Under the pieces are notes generated by a model. The model was not told the DNA's origin. It worked only from the letters and a program-made list of their open reading frames with translations, and did not search any database. Positions 7,521-16,411 of a DNA stretch of 64,000 nucleotides are shown one piece after another. A program made the position numbers and the translations under genes. The stretch comes from an uncultured Oceanobacter sp. Lineage in GTDB: Bacteria; Pseudomonadota; Gammaproteobacteria; Pseudomonadales; Oceanobacteraceae. Positions within the stretch are counted from its first letter, which is position 1. Every line of letters starts with the position of its first letter. The DNA is taken from contig CAJXTI010000014.1 in the NCBI GenBank assembly GCA_913061185.1, positions 1-64,000 on the forward strand. Reading direction: 5' to 3'.

Positions 7521-9943
7521 GTATTTTTACTCCGTATATTCATATTATTTTCATCAGCTATCTCTTTATATTCAGAGCGCAACAGGAAATGACCGAGAGA
7601 TGGAATAAGAATCAGAGCACCAATCATATTCCAGATAAACATGAAGGCCAGCAGGATACCCATATCAGCTTGAAATTTTATAGGTGAAAGAACCCAAGTA
7701 CAAACGGCAATCCCCAATGTAATCCCGGTTAATACAACCACTTTCCCAGTAAATAGTAACGAACGATAATACGCTTCGGACAGAGTCATACCCGCCCGCA
7801 AATTAGCCAGCGTAACCGAAAGGATATACAAGGCATAATCCACACCAATACCAACCCCCAAGGCAATAACAGGTAAGGTTGCCACTTTGACGCCAATACC
7901 CAGAAAAACCATCAATGCTTCGCATAACACAGACGTCAATGCCAGCGGAATAATTGCACATATAACCGCCCGCCAGGATCTAAAGGTGATGTAAGCCAGC
8001 AGGGTGACCGCTGCATATACCAGCAGCAGCATTTCAGAATTTGCCTTACGCACCACAATATTGGTTGCAGCTTCAATCCCGGCACTGCCAGCGGCCTGCA
8101 TAAAGGTTACATCAGCGGTGTTGTTGGCTGCGGCAAAGGCTTCTACCACCTGTACCACCTCTTCCAGAGTATCGGCGCGATGGTCTTTCAGATATGCGTA
8201 GATCGTCAGCAGGTCACAGTTCTGGTTAAACAGTTCTCGAGAAGCACGGGTAACAATCGAGTTGATTAGCGACTGTGAACGTGGAATTTCATACCACAGC
8301 AGACTCCCTTCGTTCATCCCTACCGCAGCGGCCTTGGCCTGGCTGGCCAGAGACCGGGTCGACTCCACACCCGTCAGTTGCTGCAGCTGCCATTCCAGCG
8401 CATCTACTTTGATCAGAGTGCCATAATTGGCGCACTCGTATTGGGGAGTACGCACCATCACAACGAAGATATCACTGCTGGTTGAGTAGTTGGCCGCCAA
8501 GAAGGCGTTATCCAGGTTGTAGCGTGAATCCGGGCGTAACTCTGGCGCACCAGCATCCAGATCCCCAATTTTCAACTGCTGGCTGACCACCAGCCCAAAG
8601 CACCCCAGCCCGATACTTACCAACAAGGCAATAGACGCGTATTTACGGCGGGTGAAGAGATCCAGAAAATCCCAGAAGCGGTGTTTTTTATGCGTAGCAT
8701 CCTGCAAATCAGACTGCTCAGAACGCAAGCTACGCTGGGCCGCTTTCGGATCAACCCCCGAATATGACAGTAAAATGGGTAGTAATACCAAGTTAGTGAG
8801 AATCAGGGTTGCCACACCAATACTGGCGGTGATGGCCAAATCCTGAATAATCTGGATATCAATCACCATCATTACGGCAAACCCCACCGCATCGGCCCCG
8901 AGAGCGGTCAACCCCGCCAGGAACAGACGCCGAAAGGTATATCGAGCCGCAACCAGTCGATGAGTACCACGACCAATATCTTGCATGATCCCATTCATTT
9001 TCTGGGCGCCGTGGCTCATGCCGATAGCAAAAACCATAAACGGTACCAGAATGGAATAAGGATCGAGTTCATAGCCAAGTACTGGCAACAGGCCCAATAG
9101 CCATACGACAGCAATCAGAGAACAAAGCACCACTAGCAGAGTACTGCGGACGCAACGTGTGTACCAAAACAGCACACCAATACAAATGGTGATCGCCAGT
9201 GCAAAAAATCCGAGTACCTGCACAAGACCGTCAATCAAATCGCCAACAACTTTGGCGAAACCGGTGATATGAATACGGATTTTTTCCGACTCATACTTGC
9301 TACGAAGCTCTTCTAGATGGGTTGCCAACGTATGATAATCCAGTCTATTGCCAAGATCATCACGCTCCAGCAGCGGCACAAAAACAATACTTGATCTCAG
9401 ATTGGTAGCCACCAGCTGGCCGATTTCCCCGGAACGCTCAATGTTGATACGCACCTGCTCCAGCGAATTTTGGGAACCATCATAATCGTCAGGAATAACA
9501 GGCCCTCCATCCAGACCATACTCGGTCACCGCAACCCAGCGAGTAGATGGAGTCCAAAGGGACTTCATATAAGGGCGTTCGACACCTTCGGTCAGGAATA
9601 CCTCATCATTTATTTTACGTAACACATCCAGATATTCACGATCATAGATCGAGCCGCCGGTATTTTCGACAGATATTCTGACAGCATTACCAAGGCCAGA
9701 TAGCTCGGATCGATTTGCAAAATAATTGACAATATATGGATGACTAGCCGGAATCATTTTTTCAAACGAAGCAGCCAATCGCAGGTTGGTTGTCTGCGCA
9801 GCCAGCAATAATGTCAAGATCAAACATATTCCGATAACAATACGTCGATGATTAAATAGCAGACGTTCAACCCGAGATCCCGAATTATGATTAAATTCGG
9901 TCAGATCCTGAATAACCGGGTGCTCAGATTGGGCATGATGCAC
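7502..9943 (-). CDS. RND/MMPL-family exporter
   Basis: An 813-residue inner-membrane protein with the duplicated RND layout: one N-terminal membrane helix (about residues 33-50), a large periplasmic loop, five to six clustered helices, then a second copy of the same plan. It belongs to the MMPL-type predicted exporters, shorter than the 1,000-residue AcrB group. The start is GTG at 9943 with GGAG seven bases upstream. Genes of this type commonly travel with DUF1302, DUF1329 and YCF48-like genes, as here, and are thought to move hydrophobic compounds or lipids across the envelope. The direction and substrate are not established. Confidence 0.9.
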   Translation of the reverse strand: MHHAQSEHPVIQDLTEFNHNSGSRVERLLFNHRRIVIGICLILTLLLAAQTTNLRLAASFEKMIPASHPYIVNYFANRSELSGLGNAVRISVENTGGSIYDREYLDVLRKINDEVFLTEGVERPYMKSLWTPSTRWVAVTEYGLDGGPVIPDDYDGSQNSLEQVRINIERSGEIGQLVATNLRSSIVFVPLLERDDLGNRLDYHTLATHLEELRSKYESEKIRIHITGFAKVVGDLIDGLVQVLGFFALAITICIGVLFWYTRCVRSTLLVVLCSLIAVVWLLGLLPVLGYELDPYSILVPFMVFAIGMSHGAQKMNGIMQDIGRGTHRLVAARYTFRRLFLAGLTALGADAVGFAVMMVIDIQIIQDLAITASIGVATLILTNLVLLPILLSYSGVDPKAAQRSLRSEQSDLQDATHKKHRFWDFLDLFTRRKYASIALLVSIGLGCFGLVVSQQLKIGDLDAGAPELRPDSRYNLDNAFLAANYSTSSDIFVVMVRTPQYECANYGTLIKVDALEWQLQQLTGVESTRSLASQAKAAAVGMNEGSLLWYEIPRSQSLINSIVTRASRELFNQNCDLLTIYAYLKDHRADTLEEVVQVVEAFAAANNTADVTFMQAAGSAGIEAATNIVVRKANSEMLLLVYAAVTLLAYITFRSWRAVICAIIPLALTSVLCEALMVFLGIGVKVATLPVIALGVGIGVDYALYILSVTLANLRAGMTLSEAYYRSLLFTGKVVVLTGITLGIAVCTWVLSPIKFQADMGILLAFMFIWNMIGALILIPSLGHFLLRSEYKEIADENNMNIRSKNTCTSTC

Positions 9944-9958
9944 GACGATACTCCATTT

Positions 9959-11011
9959 TTATTTCAGTGACCGGCGCGAAAGATTGTTCGCACCAGAAAA
10001 GATTAGCTGTTTGTCTGCCGATTCAATAAATGCCGAAATCGGTCCATTGGCAGGCAAGCCCACAGAATTGAAGAATGTTGCATCCTTACTCAAATGCAGC
10101 TGACCGGTTTCGTCTGCCAGCACAATCGCTCCATCTGACAAAATATGACCAGCGACTATAGAGGTTTCTGGCAGATTGAGTGCTTTCCAGGATTCTCCTT
10201 GATCCGTGCTCGCGAATGTTTTACCACGCAAGCCATAGGCAATCAGGCTCTTGTTACCTAGCGGCAGAATTCCGAACAGAGATCCATCCCAGCCCACATT
10301 CAGTGAAGAGAATGACTGGCTGTTATCATCGGAACGAAACAGGGCTCCCTGCTCACCGGCGAGGTATATGAAATTTTCCTGTTGGACAACAGCATACAAA
10401 TGGCGACCTGCAGGGTCTGCGATACGTCCAATCAAACTTTCCCAATGCATGCCACCATCACGGGTTGCAAACGCGATACCATAGGCACCAACGATGATGC
10501 CGTGCAACGCATCGGTAAAATGTATTCCAAGAAATGGCTTGTCGGCACCATCCTGCACCAGATAGCGGGCTGCCTGCATGCGACTGTCATTAGCACTATC
10601 CTTTTCAGCTGCCTTAAGTTCAATCTGCGCAGCCTGAAAACCGTCTAGCTGCTTTTTCCAGTGCTTACCACCATCCACAGTCTTCAACACCACACCGCTA
10701 TGACCGATCGCCCAACCGGTGTCAGCATCAACAAAATACAGTTTGGTGAGCGTGACACTCACAGGGACAAAGTCGGCCTGATGCCAGCTTTGGCCTGAAT
10801 CATCAGAAAGCATAACGACACCACGCTCGCCGCACGCCACCAAGCGATCGGCTGCCCGCACCACACTGGTGATTAATACATGATGGGCACGTGATGATTT
10901 CGTGCTCTCCATATTCAGAGGATCCAAACGAACCATATCTTCTGAAAAAACATTCACTGAGATAAAAGCCAAACCAAGAATCAGTGAGATATTCCGTAGA
11001 TATTTGGTCAT
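9959..11011 (-). CDS. Secreted YCF48-like beta-propeller protein
   Basis: A 350-residue protein with an N-terminal signal peptide (hydrophobic stretch about residues 7-22, then FSED). The body contains at least five BNR/Asp-box-like repeats (SDDSGQSWHQ, TVDGGKHWKK, TRDGGMHWES, SDDNSQSFSS, STDQGESWKA), typical of YCF48/Hcf136-like propellers. In bacteria outside the phototrophs these are linked to DUF1302/DUF1329/RND sets rather than to photosystem assembly. It lies 15 bp upstream of the RND gene in the same operon. It probably acts in the periplasm as an assembly or handling factor for the export or uptake machinery. Confidence 0.88.
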   Translation of the reverse strand: MTKYLRNISLILGLAFISVNVFSEDMVRLDPLNMESTKSSRAHHVLITSVVRAADRLVACGERGVVMLSDDSGQSWHQADFVPVSVTLTKLYFVDADTGWAIGHSGVVLKTVDGGKHWKKQLDGFQAAQIELKAAEKDSANDSRMQAARYLVQDGADKPFLGIHFTDALHGIIVGAYGIAFATRDGGMHWESLIGRIADPAGRHLYAVVQQENFIYLAGEQGALFRSDDNSQSFSSLNVGWDGSLFGILPLGNKSLIAYGLRGKTFASTDQGESWKALNLPETSIVAGHILSDGAIVLADETGQLHLSKDATFFNSVGLPANGPISAFIESADKQLIFSGANNLSRRSLK

Positions 11012-11089
11012 AAAATTACCTGATTTCCGAAACGTGAATGAGTCAACCCGGCCTTCCGAACGAAAACCGGGACTGACCTTTAAGAAGTT

Positions 11090-12439
11090 TTAACGAAGAC
11101 CACTGGCCCCCATTGAAGCCCCGGTAAAGAAGCTATTTGGCTTATCATCCACAACTCGAAAATATTCTTCGTTAAAGCACTGCACACAACTGAAGGTTTT
11201 AGCCTGCAGATCATATACAAATGTTGTGTCCGCAATGACGATCGGGTAATCCGGTTCAACTGTTGGCATAACATAAGAGGAACGCCACAATTTACCTTCG
11301 GCGTCATATCCATCAATCATAGATACCGCCCAGGTATCTTCGTCAAAATAGAATGTGCGTTTCGGCAGAACGTGACGCTTGCCAGCTGCAACCGTTGCTT
11401 CTACAACCCAAACCCGGTGCAGCTCCCAGCGCACCTTGTCTGGATTAAAGTGAAAAGGCACCATCGCATCATCCATCGGCGTCGCCTGGAAACCGTTAGT
11501 GTTGTAAGGGATATACATTTCCTTCTTGCCAAGCAGCTTCCAACTGTAGCGATCTGGTGATCCATAGAAGCCAATCACTTCGTCGAAGTAATTCGCTCCA
11601 GATGCCACGAAGTCAGGCGTATCATATGCCACCGTTGGGGCACGTCGAACCCGACGTTGACCCACCAGGTACTGCCACGCCTGTCGGCTGTTAACCAAAC
11701 TCACGTTATCCCGAATCACCAGTGCTTCACCAGCCTTGAACGGTGGATCAGTGTTTACGAACCGCGCTAGCAGATAATCACCACTCCATTTTTCGGCACT
11801 GCCATTACGAGAATAATACGGCGACTGGTTGTTGTTTTCTGCACGGGTAGCGATAGTCCAGCGGCCATTGGACGATCCAACGACGTTCTTCAAACCGAAC
11901 TCTGAAGAGCTGATTCGAGGATGCAGAATGTGGTTCCAGATGACTTCTTCACCAGACTTTGGAATCGGGAACGGCACGCCACCAAAGGCGTTCTTCACTT
12001 CACCGTCTTCACCTAAAGAGGCCCTGGTCGCATTAGTGTAAGTGTTTTCGTACACATAGCGTGGTGCTGCAGCGGTACGATGCGTTGGATAAACATCAAC
12101 CCGGAAGCTTGGGTATTTTTTCATCAACTCGATCGTGCCCTGGCTGAGTTTGTCGACGTATTGGCCAGAATTGTTCGCGTCAATAAAAAACAACGGTTTT
12201 TCGGCGGCATACGGATCAGCAGAGTGGCCGGTATTCAGTTTGGCAACCTGAGGAGCACTTTTGCCATCCCAGGCAGGGATGCTACCATCCGCGTTGCCCG
12301 CCTTTTCCGCACCCAGCGGGGTCAAAGTGGTCTTGAGTTTGGCGGCTTCTTCAGCAGACACACCGGCCTGAGATATTGCCGGGATATAACATATCGATGC
12401 TACCGCGAATGCCAGCGCAGCCTTATTAAAAAATTTCAT
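11090..12439 (-). CDS. DUF1329 family periplasmic/outer-membrane protein
   Basis: A 449-residue DUF1329 protein with a clear signal peptide (MKFFNKAALAFAVASICYIP, cleavage near AQA-like SQA/GVS). DUF1329 proteins have a LolB-like fold and almost always accompany DUF1302 proteins. The pair is associated with degradation of hydrophobic compounds and is presumed to act at the outer membrane. Here the DUF1302 gene ends 20 bp upstream, so both are in one operon. The biochemical role is unknown. Confidence 0.93.
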   Translation of the reverse strand: MKFFNKAALAFAVASICYIPAISQAGVSAEEAAKLKTTLTPLGAEKAGNADGSIPAWDGKSAPQVAKLNTGHSADPYAAEKPLFFIDANNSGQYVDKLSQGTIELMKKYPSFRVDVYPTHRTAAAPRYVYENTYTNATRASLGEDGEVKNAFGGVPFPIPKSGEEVIWNHILHPRISSSEFGLKNVVGSSNGRWTIATRAENNNQSPYYSRNGSAEKWSGDYLLARFVNTDPPFKAGEALVIRDNVSLVNSRQAWQYLVGQRRVRRAPTVAYDTPDFVASGANYFDEVIGFYGSPDRYSWKLLGKKEMYIPYNTNGFQATPMDDAMVPFHFNPDKVRWELHRVWVVEATVAAGKRHVLPKRTFYFDEDTWAVSMIDGYDAEGKLWRSSYVMPTVEPDYPIVIADTTFVYDLQAKTFSCVQCFNEEYFRVVDDKPNSFFTGASMGASGLR

Positions 12440-12459
12440 TTCCAGATCCTTATATTTCG

Positions 12460-14160
12460 TTAGAACGAACGCTGAACAGTCAATGCAACAAAATCGCGAT
12501 CGCCGTAGTACTGGTCATAACTGGCATAGCTGGATGCTGCCGCATCTTCCGATGCCAATACCGGAGCCGGGCCGTCATCGCCGAAGAAATGTTTGTAGTT
12601 GAAGCTGAGTTTCCAAATCCTCTGAATATCGGCGTTAATACCAACGGAAATATCTCCACCATGCTCAGGAACCATCTGAAATATTGCTGAACGACCACTA
12701 ATCCCATAACCCACACCAATTGGAACCTGCATATCAACCCCAGGAAGAACTTGAAAATATTCGGGTTGAAATACAAATCGAACGGCAGAATGGCCACGTG
12801 TACTAGTAGTGTTTTTAGCCGCCAGCCCCGTCGCACTAACCGGGTCATGGGTAACACTCATCAACCGATTATAGGCGATTTCACCAACAAAGCTGGCACC
12901 ATCCCAAAGAGACGACTCTGTAAACACTGAAATGGCAGACCAATTCATATGAAAAGTGTTACCGCGTGCATAAGGCGTATTATCTTTATTATCGGCATCG
13001 GCCATGGTGCTAATTATCAGATCTCCCAATGGGGCCAGTGGTGTATTGTGTCGTATGGATATTTCACCAGCAACATTGCTTTCACCAAACACGGTAGAAA
13101 TACTGGCACCAAAAGTGTCAATGTCTCGCGCATACATCAAGCGATAAGTTTCAGTAGCCACATCGACTACTGGAATAGGGGCTTTTTCGCTATAACGAGC
13201 GGCATATACACCATAATCGGTATCACTGATGCGGATTTTAATACGGGCACCGAAGTTGCCGCTGTCGTCACCCTCAAGATCGGATACACGAGGTGCTACA
13301 CCAGATCCAAAAGGAATCAGTAACAGATCACTGCCATCACCGACGAAGTCAGCGGCACCAAAATAGCTTCCCGCTGCCGGCAATCGTATCGGCTTCCATT
13401 CGTACTGATAGTAGGCACCAACAGATACATCAGGTGAAAGCTGGAAGTCGGTAGACACCTGCCCTACGGGCATGGCAATTTCTTTGAATTGGGCATTTGG
13501 CAAAGAATATGCTTTGATCAGATCGACCGGCCCCTGTGCCGCAGCAATACCGTTGGCACCCAGGAACAGGGTTTCACCGTAGAGCTGGGTATGCTTACCC
13601 ACACGCACAGTAATACCGGATTCTTCACCCGTCATAAAACGGCCGTACAAAAAAGCATCCAGAATTTCGACCCGGCGCCCCATGACGTCCTGAACATCAG
13701 ACGAATTACGATTGTTTTTTTCACCTGCCAGTGTTGCCTGGGTATTTGGAGGATTACCATCCGGATAGTCATTATATTCATTCATATAATGATCATCGTA
13801 CCAAGCAGCACCCGATATACGGAATCCGTAGTTTTTATAAAGGAGGTCAAACTCAGAAAGTAGATCAAGGCGATTATTGATCAGACCTCGGTCATGCGCA
13901 AGATCTCCATAATCCGTATTCGGCTGCTCACCGGACTCACCAGAGGCTACATAATTATCAGGCTTATTAAGACGCCATGCTGCCGTGTATTTAAATGTAT
14001 TATCCCAACGGACTTTCAAGTCGGGATTGCCCGTATTGATCGATTGAGAAAATGCTTCTGGAACACCACCTCCTAGCATAGCCACAATGGCAAGTGAGAG
14101 AACACACTTTCGCTGTGGAGTACCTTGTACACCATGGGGATCTGGAACAGATTTAGTCAT
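12460..14160 (-). CDS. DUF1302 family outer-membrane beta-barrel protein
   Basis: A 566-residue DUF1302 protein. The start at 14160 is preferred over a longer frame because GAAGGG lies seven bases upstream and a signal peptide (CVLSLAIVAMLGG, cleavage after AFSQ) begins soon after. The mature part is rich in alternating aromatic/polar strands and ends in a terminal phenylalanine (VQRSF), as outer-membrane barrels do. Members are thought to be channels or receptors for hydrophobic substrates. It heads the operon DUF1302-DUF1329-YCF48-RND-Usp. A palindrome at 14261-14278, about 100 bp upstream, probably controls it. Confidence 0.93.
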   Translation of the reverse strand: MTKSVPDPHGVQGTPQRKCVLSLAIVAMLGGGVPEAFSQSINTGNPDLKVRWDNTFKYTAAWRLNKPDNYVASGESGEQPNTDYGDLAHDRGLINNRLDLLSEFDLLYKNYGFRISGAAWYDDHYMNEYNDYPDGNPPNTQATLAGEKNNRNSSDVQDVMGRRVEILDAFLYGRFMTGEESGITVRVGKHTQLYGETLFLGANGIAAAQGPVDLIKAYSLPNAQFKEIAMPVGQVSTDFQLSPDVSVGAYYQYEWKPIRLPAAGSYFGAADFVGDGSDLLLIPFGSGVAPRVSDLEGDDSGNFGARIKIRISDTDYGVYAARYSEKAPIPVVDVATETYRLMYARDIDTFGASISTVFGESNVAGEISIRHNTPLAPLGDLIISTMADADNKDNTPYARGNTFHMNWSAISVFTESSLWDGASFVGEIAYNRLMSVTHDPVSATGLAAKNTTSTRGHSAVRFVFQPEYFQVLPGVDMQVPIGVGYGISGRSAIFQMVPEHGGDISVGINADIQRIWKLSFNYKHFFGDDGPAPVLASEDAAASSYASYDQYYGDRDFVALTVQRSF

Positions 14161-14260
14161 ATTAAACCCTTCAACTCGGATGGCAATCCCTAGAAGCGCC
14201 ATCTCATTTCTATTTATTATTAGGGAACTTTTATTCTCAGCCAGACACTCCACGTCCACA

Positions 14261-14278
14261 ATCACGGAAACCCGTGAC
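14261..14278 (-). promoter_or_regulatory. Palindromic operator candidate upstream of DUF1302 operon
   Basis: The plus strand reads ATCACGG-AAAC-CCGTGAC, a near-perfect inverted repeat. The same motif occurs at 21906-21923 ahead of the acyl-CoA dehydrogenase operon. Read in the direction of transcription, TCACGG-x-TTTCCGTGATTGT matches at 19 of 20 positions. An AT-rich -10-like element (GAATAA) lies about 40 bp from the start of the motif at both sites, which would suit an activator bound near -35. The likely binder is the divergent LuxR/MalT-type regulator (22054-24792); this is inference. Confidence 0.65.
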
Positions 14279-14440
14279 CTATAACTTAATCCGGATTATT
14301 TTTCTTTATGCAGGAGCGGATTTACCCGCGATTGAAGCGACAATCTATGATCATTTATCGGACACAAGCCTCCTCTTACATGCAAATCGTCGTCTACCGA
14401 TTAATTTAATGGCTTTGGTGACCGAATGGGTTATTGAAAG

Positions 14441-14467
14441 AAAAAAAACGGCCCCTGAAGGAGCCGT
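14441..14467 (-). terminator. Rho-independent terminator after the SDR operon
   Basis: Plus-strand ACGGC-CCCTGAAGG-AGCCGT is preceded by eight A's. On the minus strand this is a stem ACGGCTCCT/AGGGGCCGT with a TTCA-type loop followed by a U-run. It lies about 300 bp after the stop of the SDR gene at 14773 and separates the upstream acyl-CoA operon from the DUF1302 operon, which has its own palindrome just beyond. Confidence 0.82.
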
Positions 14468-14772
14468 AAAAGGTGCCTGCTAGCACCGACTGAGACAGAT
14501 AAAAAGGCGGTGACGATGAAAGACTAAGAGGAAAACATCATCCCCTCTGCTAACTTTTTTAATTTAAGTTAAAAACCATCAATGACCAATACCGGATACC
14601 CGTTATAAACAACAAAAACACCTGACATAAAACCAAAGGCATCCCCAAAGAACCATCTATTTAATCCTGCACAGCGCTCGACTCTGGCTGGCAGCAACCC
14701 GCGCCCTTCGGAGGCTGCCGGAATAAATTGATGAATCAAAAAGCATTAATCTATCAAGTTTTATTGATACAA
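14468..14772. other. Intergenic region after the SDR operon
   Basis: 305 bp between the SDR stop and the terminator. One inverted repeat is visible (GGCAGC at 14690-14695 and GCTGCC at 14714-14719) without a U-run. It may be a second RNA hairpin protecting the 3' end. No gene is supported. Confidence 0.4.
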
Positions 14773-15549
14773 CTACGCTTGAGTAAATCCGCCATCGACA
14801 TATAAGGTATGCCCGGTGACATTGTCGGCTCCAGCAATATAGGCTACAGCCTCCCCCAGGTCCTTTGGCTGCTGTGGACGAGCCAGCGGTATATTAGCCC
14901 GTGACAAGGCATCCAAAACAGCTGCCGATTCAACACCCGATACAGCAGCATACGCCGGGCCCAAATGTTCAGACCACATCGGTGAATCCACAAACCCGGG
15001 ACAAACCGTATTTACCGTAATATCGTAGGCAGCCAATTCTTGGCACCAAACCCGGGTCAACCCCAATACGCCACTTTTTGTAGCAGCATAAGCAGACTGA
15101 AAGGGTGCAGGCCGAGCAGCGGCGACGGAAGCCACATTGATAATTCGTCCACGCTTTTGTTCAATCATTGTGGTTACGACGGCTTGGGCACATAGAAAAC
15201 TGCCCTTCAAATTAACATCAATCACTCGATCCCAAACGGCTTCCTCCAATTCCTGCAGAGGTGCCAGACCGATAATGCCGGCATTATTGACAAGAACATC
15301 AATGGCGCCAAGCTGCTCCAGTACCGTAGCCGCCATTTTTACGGTCGCCTTACGGCTAGTCACATCCACCGCCACTGCGATGGCTTTGTACCCCCGCCCT
15401 ACCAATTCATCTGCAAATCGATCGCAGACCTGTTGATCAAGGTCAGCGACCACTACCTGCATACCGCGAGCAGCGAGTACCAGACACACACCCCGACCTA
15501 TGCTGCCAGTAGCGCCAGTGACAATGACAACCCTGTTGCGAATATCCAT
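14773..15549 (-). CDS. Short-chain dehydrogenase/reductase (classical SDR)
   Basis: A 258-residue classical SDR that oxidises or reduces a hydroxyl/keto group with NAD(P). The motifs are complete: TGATGSIG (11-18) for the cofactor, NNAG (88-91), and catalytic Ser141, Tyr154 and Lys158. An acidic residue after strand 2 (ADLD, about 36-38) suggests preference for NAD. An AAGGAG site precedes the ATG. It is the last gene of the acyl-CoA operon, 23 bp after the second SDR. The pair may act on successive steps of ring or side-chain oxidation. No enoyl-CoA hydratase/3-hydroxyacyl-CoA dehydrogenase gene is present in the island, so an SDR could supply the hydroxyacyl-CoA oxidation. Confidence 0.92.
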   Translation of the reverse strand: MDIRNRVVIVTGATGSIGRGVCLVLAARGMQVVVADLDQQVCDRFADELVGRGYKAIAVAVDVTSRKATVKMAATVLEQLGAIDVLVNNAGIIGLAPLQELEEAVWDRVIDVNLKGSFLCAQAVVTTMIEQKRGRIINVASVAAARPAPFQSAYAATKSGVLGLTRVWCQELAAYDITVNTVCPGFVDSPMWSEHLGPAYAAVSGVESAAVLDALSRANIPLARPQQPKDLGEAVAYIAGADNVTGHTLYVDGGFTQA

Positions 15550-15572
15550 CGATACACTCCTTGGTTGGTAAC

Positions 15573-16343
15573 TTACCGACCGGTGGTAAAACCACCATCA
15601 ACTGTATTGGCTGAACCGGTGACTATGGCCGCTTCGGCACTGCCCAAGAAGGCCACCATGGCGGCGACTTCTTCAGGGGTGGCGCAACGCCCCATAGGAT
15701 GCATATCATCCAGCGCTTGCCATTGCTCTTCATCCGTTAATTCAGCCATAGTCAGTGCAGTTCGCACAAATGTTGGGCAAACCGCATTGACTCGCACGCC
15801 ATACTTTCCATACTCGATAGCGGCGGAACGGGTGAGACCAAGCACACCATGTTTGGCTGCCACGTACGGGCTGACACCGGCAATACCCATCAGTGCAGTA
15901 ACCGATGCAATATTAATAATTGCACCTCCACGCTCCTGCATATGCGGCAGTTCGGCTTTCATGCTATTGAAGACGCCAGTCAGGTTGACATCAATCACTC
16001 GTGCCCAAGTCTCATCCTCCTGATCTGCCAGAGGGGCAAACGGAATGCCTATTCCGGCGTTATTCACCGCCATATCCAACTGGCCAAACTCTTCAAGCAA
16101 GGTGGCAATCGCCTGCTTCAGCTGTTCAGGTCTGGTCACGTCTGCGCACAGAGCCAGTGCTTTGGCACCTTGCTCCCGCAGTTTGCTAGCAACTCGTTGC
16201 GCCGCTTCAATGGAATAATCCAGCACGGCGACAGCCGCACCTTCGGCAGCGAGACGCTCACAAATGGCTTCACCCAAACCGGCACCACCGCCGGTCACCA
16301 GGACGGTCAGCCCTTCGTACCTTGAGTTACAGAGATTTTTCAT
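15573..16343 (-). CDS. Short-chain dehydrogenase/reductase (second SDR)
   Basis: A 256-residue classical SDR from the start at 16343, chosen because CAGGAG lies just upstream; an in-frame ATG 48 bp earlier lacks such a site. Motifs: TGGGAGLG (17-24), NNAG (94-97), catalytic Ser147, Tyr160 and Lys164. The acidic LDY after strand 2 suggests an NAD-dependent enzyme. It lies between the saccharopine-dehydrogenase-like gene and the first SDR on the same transcript. It is about one third identical by eye to its neighbour and is probably a distinct enzyme of the same pathway rather than a recent duplicate. Substrate unknown. Confidence 0.92.
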   Translation of the reverse strand: MKNLCNSRYEGLTVLVTGGGAGLGEAICERLAAEGAAVAVLDYSIEAAQRVASKLREQGAKALALCADVTRPEQLKQAIATLLEEFGQLDMAVNNAGIGIPFAPLADQEDETWARVIDVNLTGVFNSMKAELPHMQERGGAIINIASVTALMGIAGVSPYVAAKHGVLGLTRSAAIEYGKYGVRVNAVCPTFVRTALTMAELTDEEQWQALDDMHPMGRCATPEEVAAMVAFLGSAEAAIVTGSANTVDGGFTTGR

Positions 16344-16411
16344 ACTGTCTCCTGAATTTGTTCTGAAGGGGCGATCCGGCCCGATAGCCACGCCCCGCCG
16401 AATCGCATGGA

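Noticed and set aside
9959-11011. Photosystem II assembly factor
   Set aside because: The YCF48-like repeats are real, but the operon is a transport/catabolic one and there are no photosynthesis genes.
14274-14483. 69-codon plus-strand frame upstream of the DUF1302 gene
   Set aside because: It covers the palindrome and the terminator, which explain the sequence better, and has no ribosome site.
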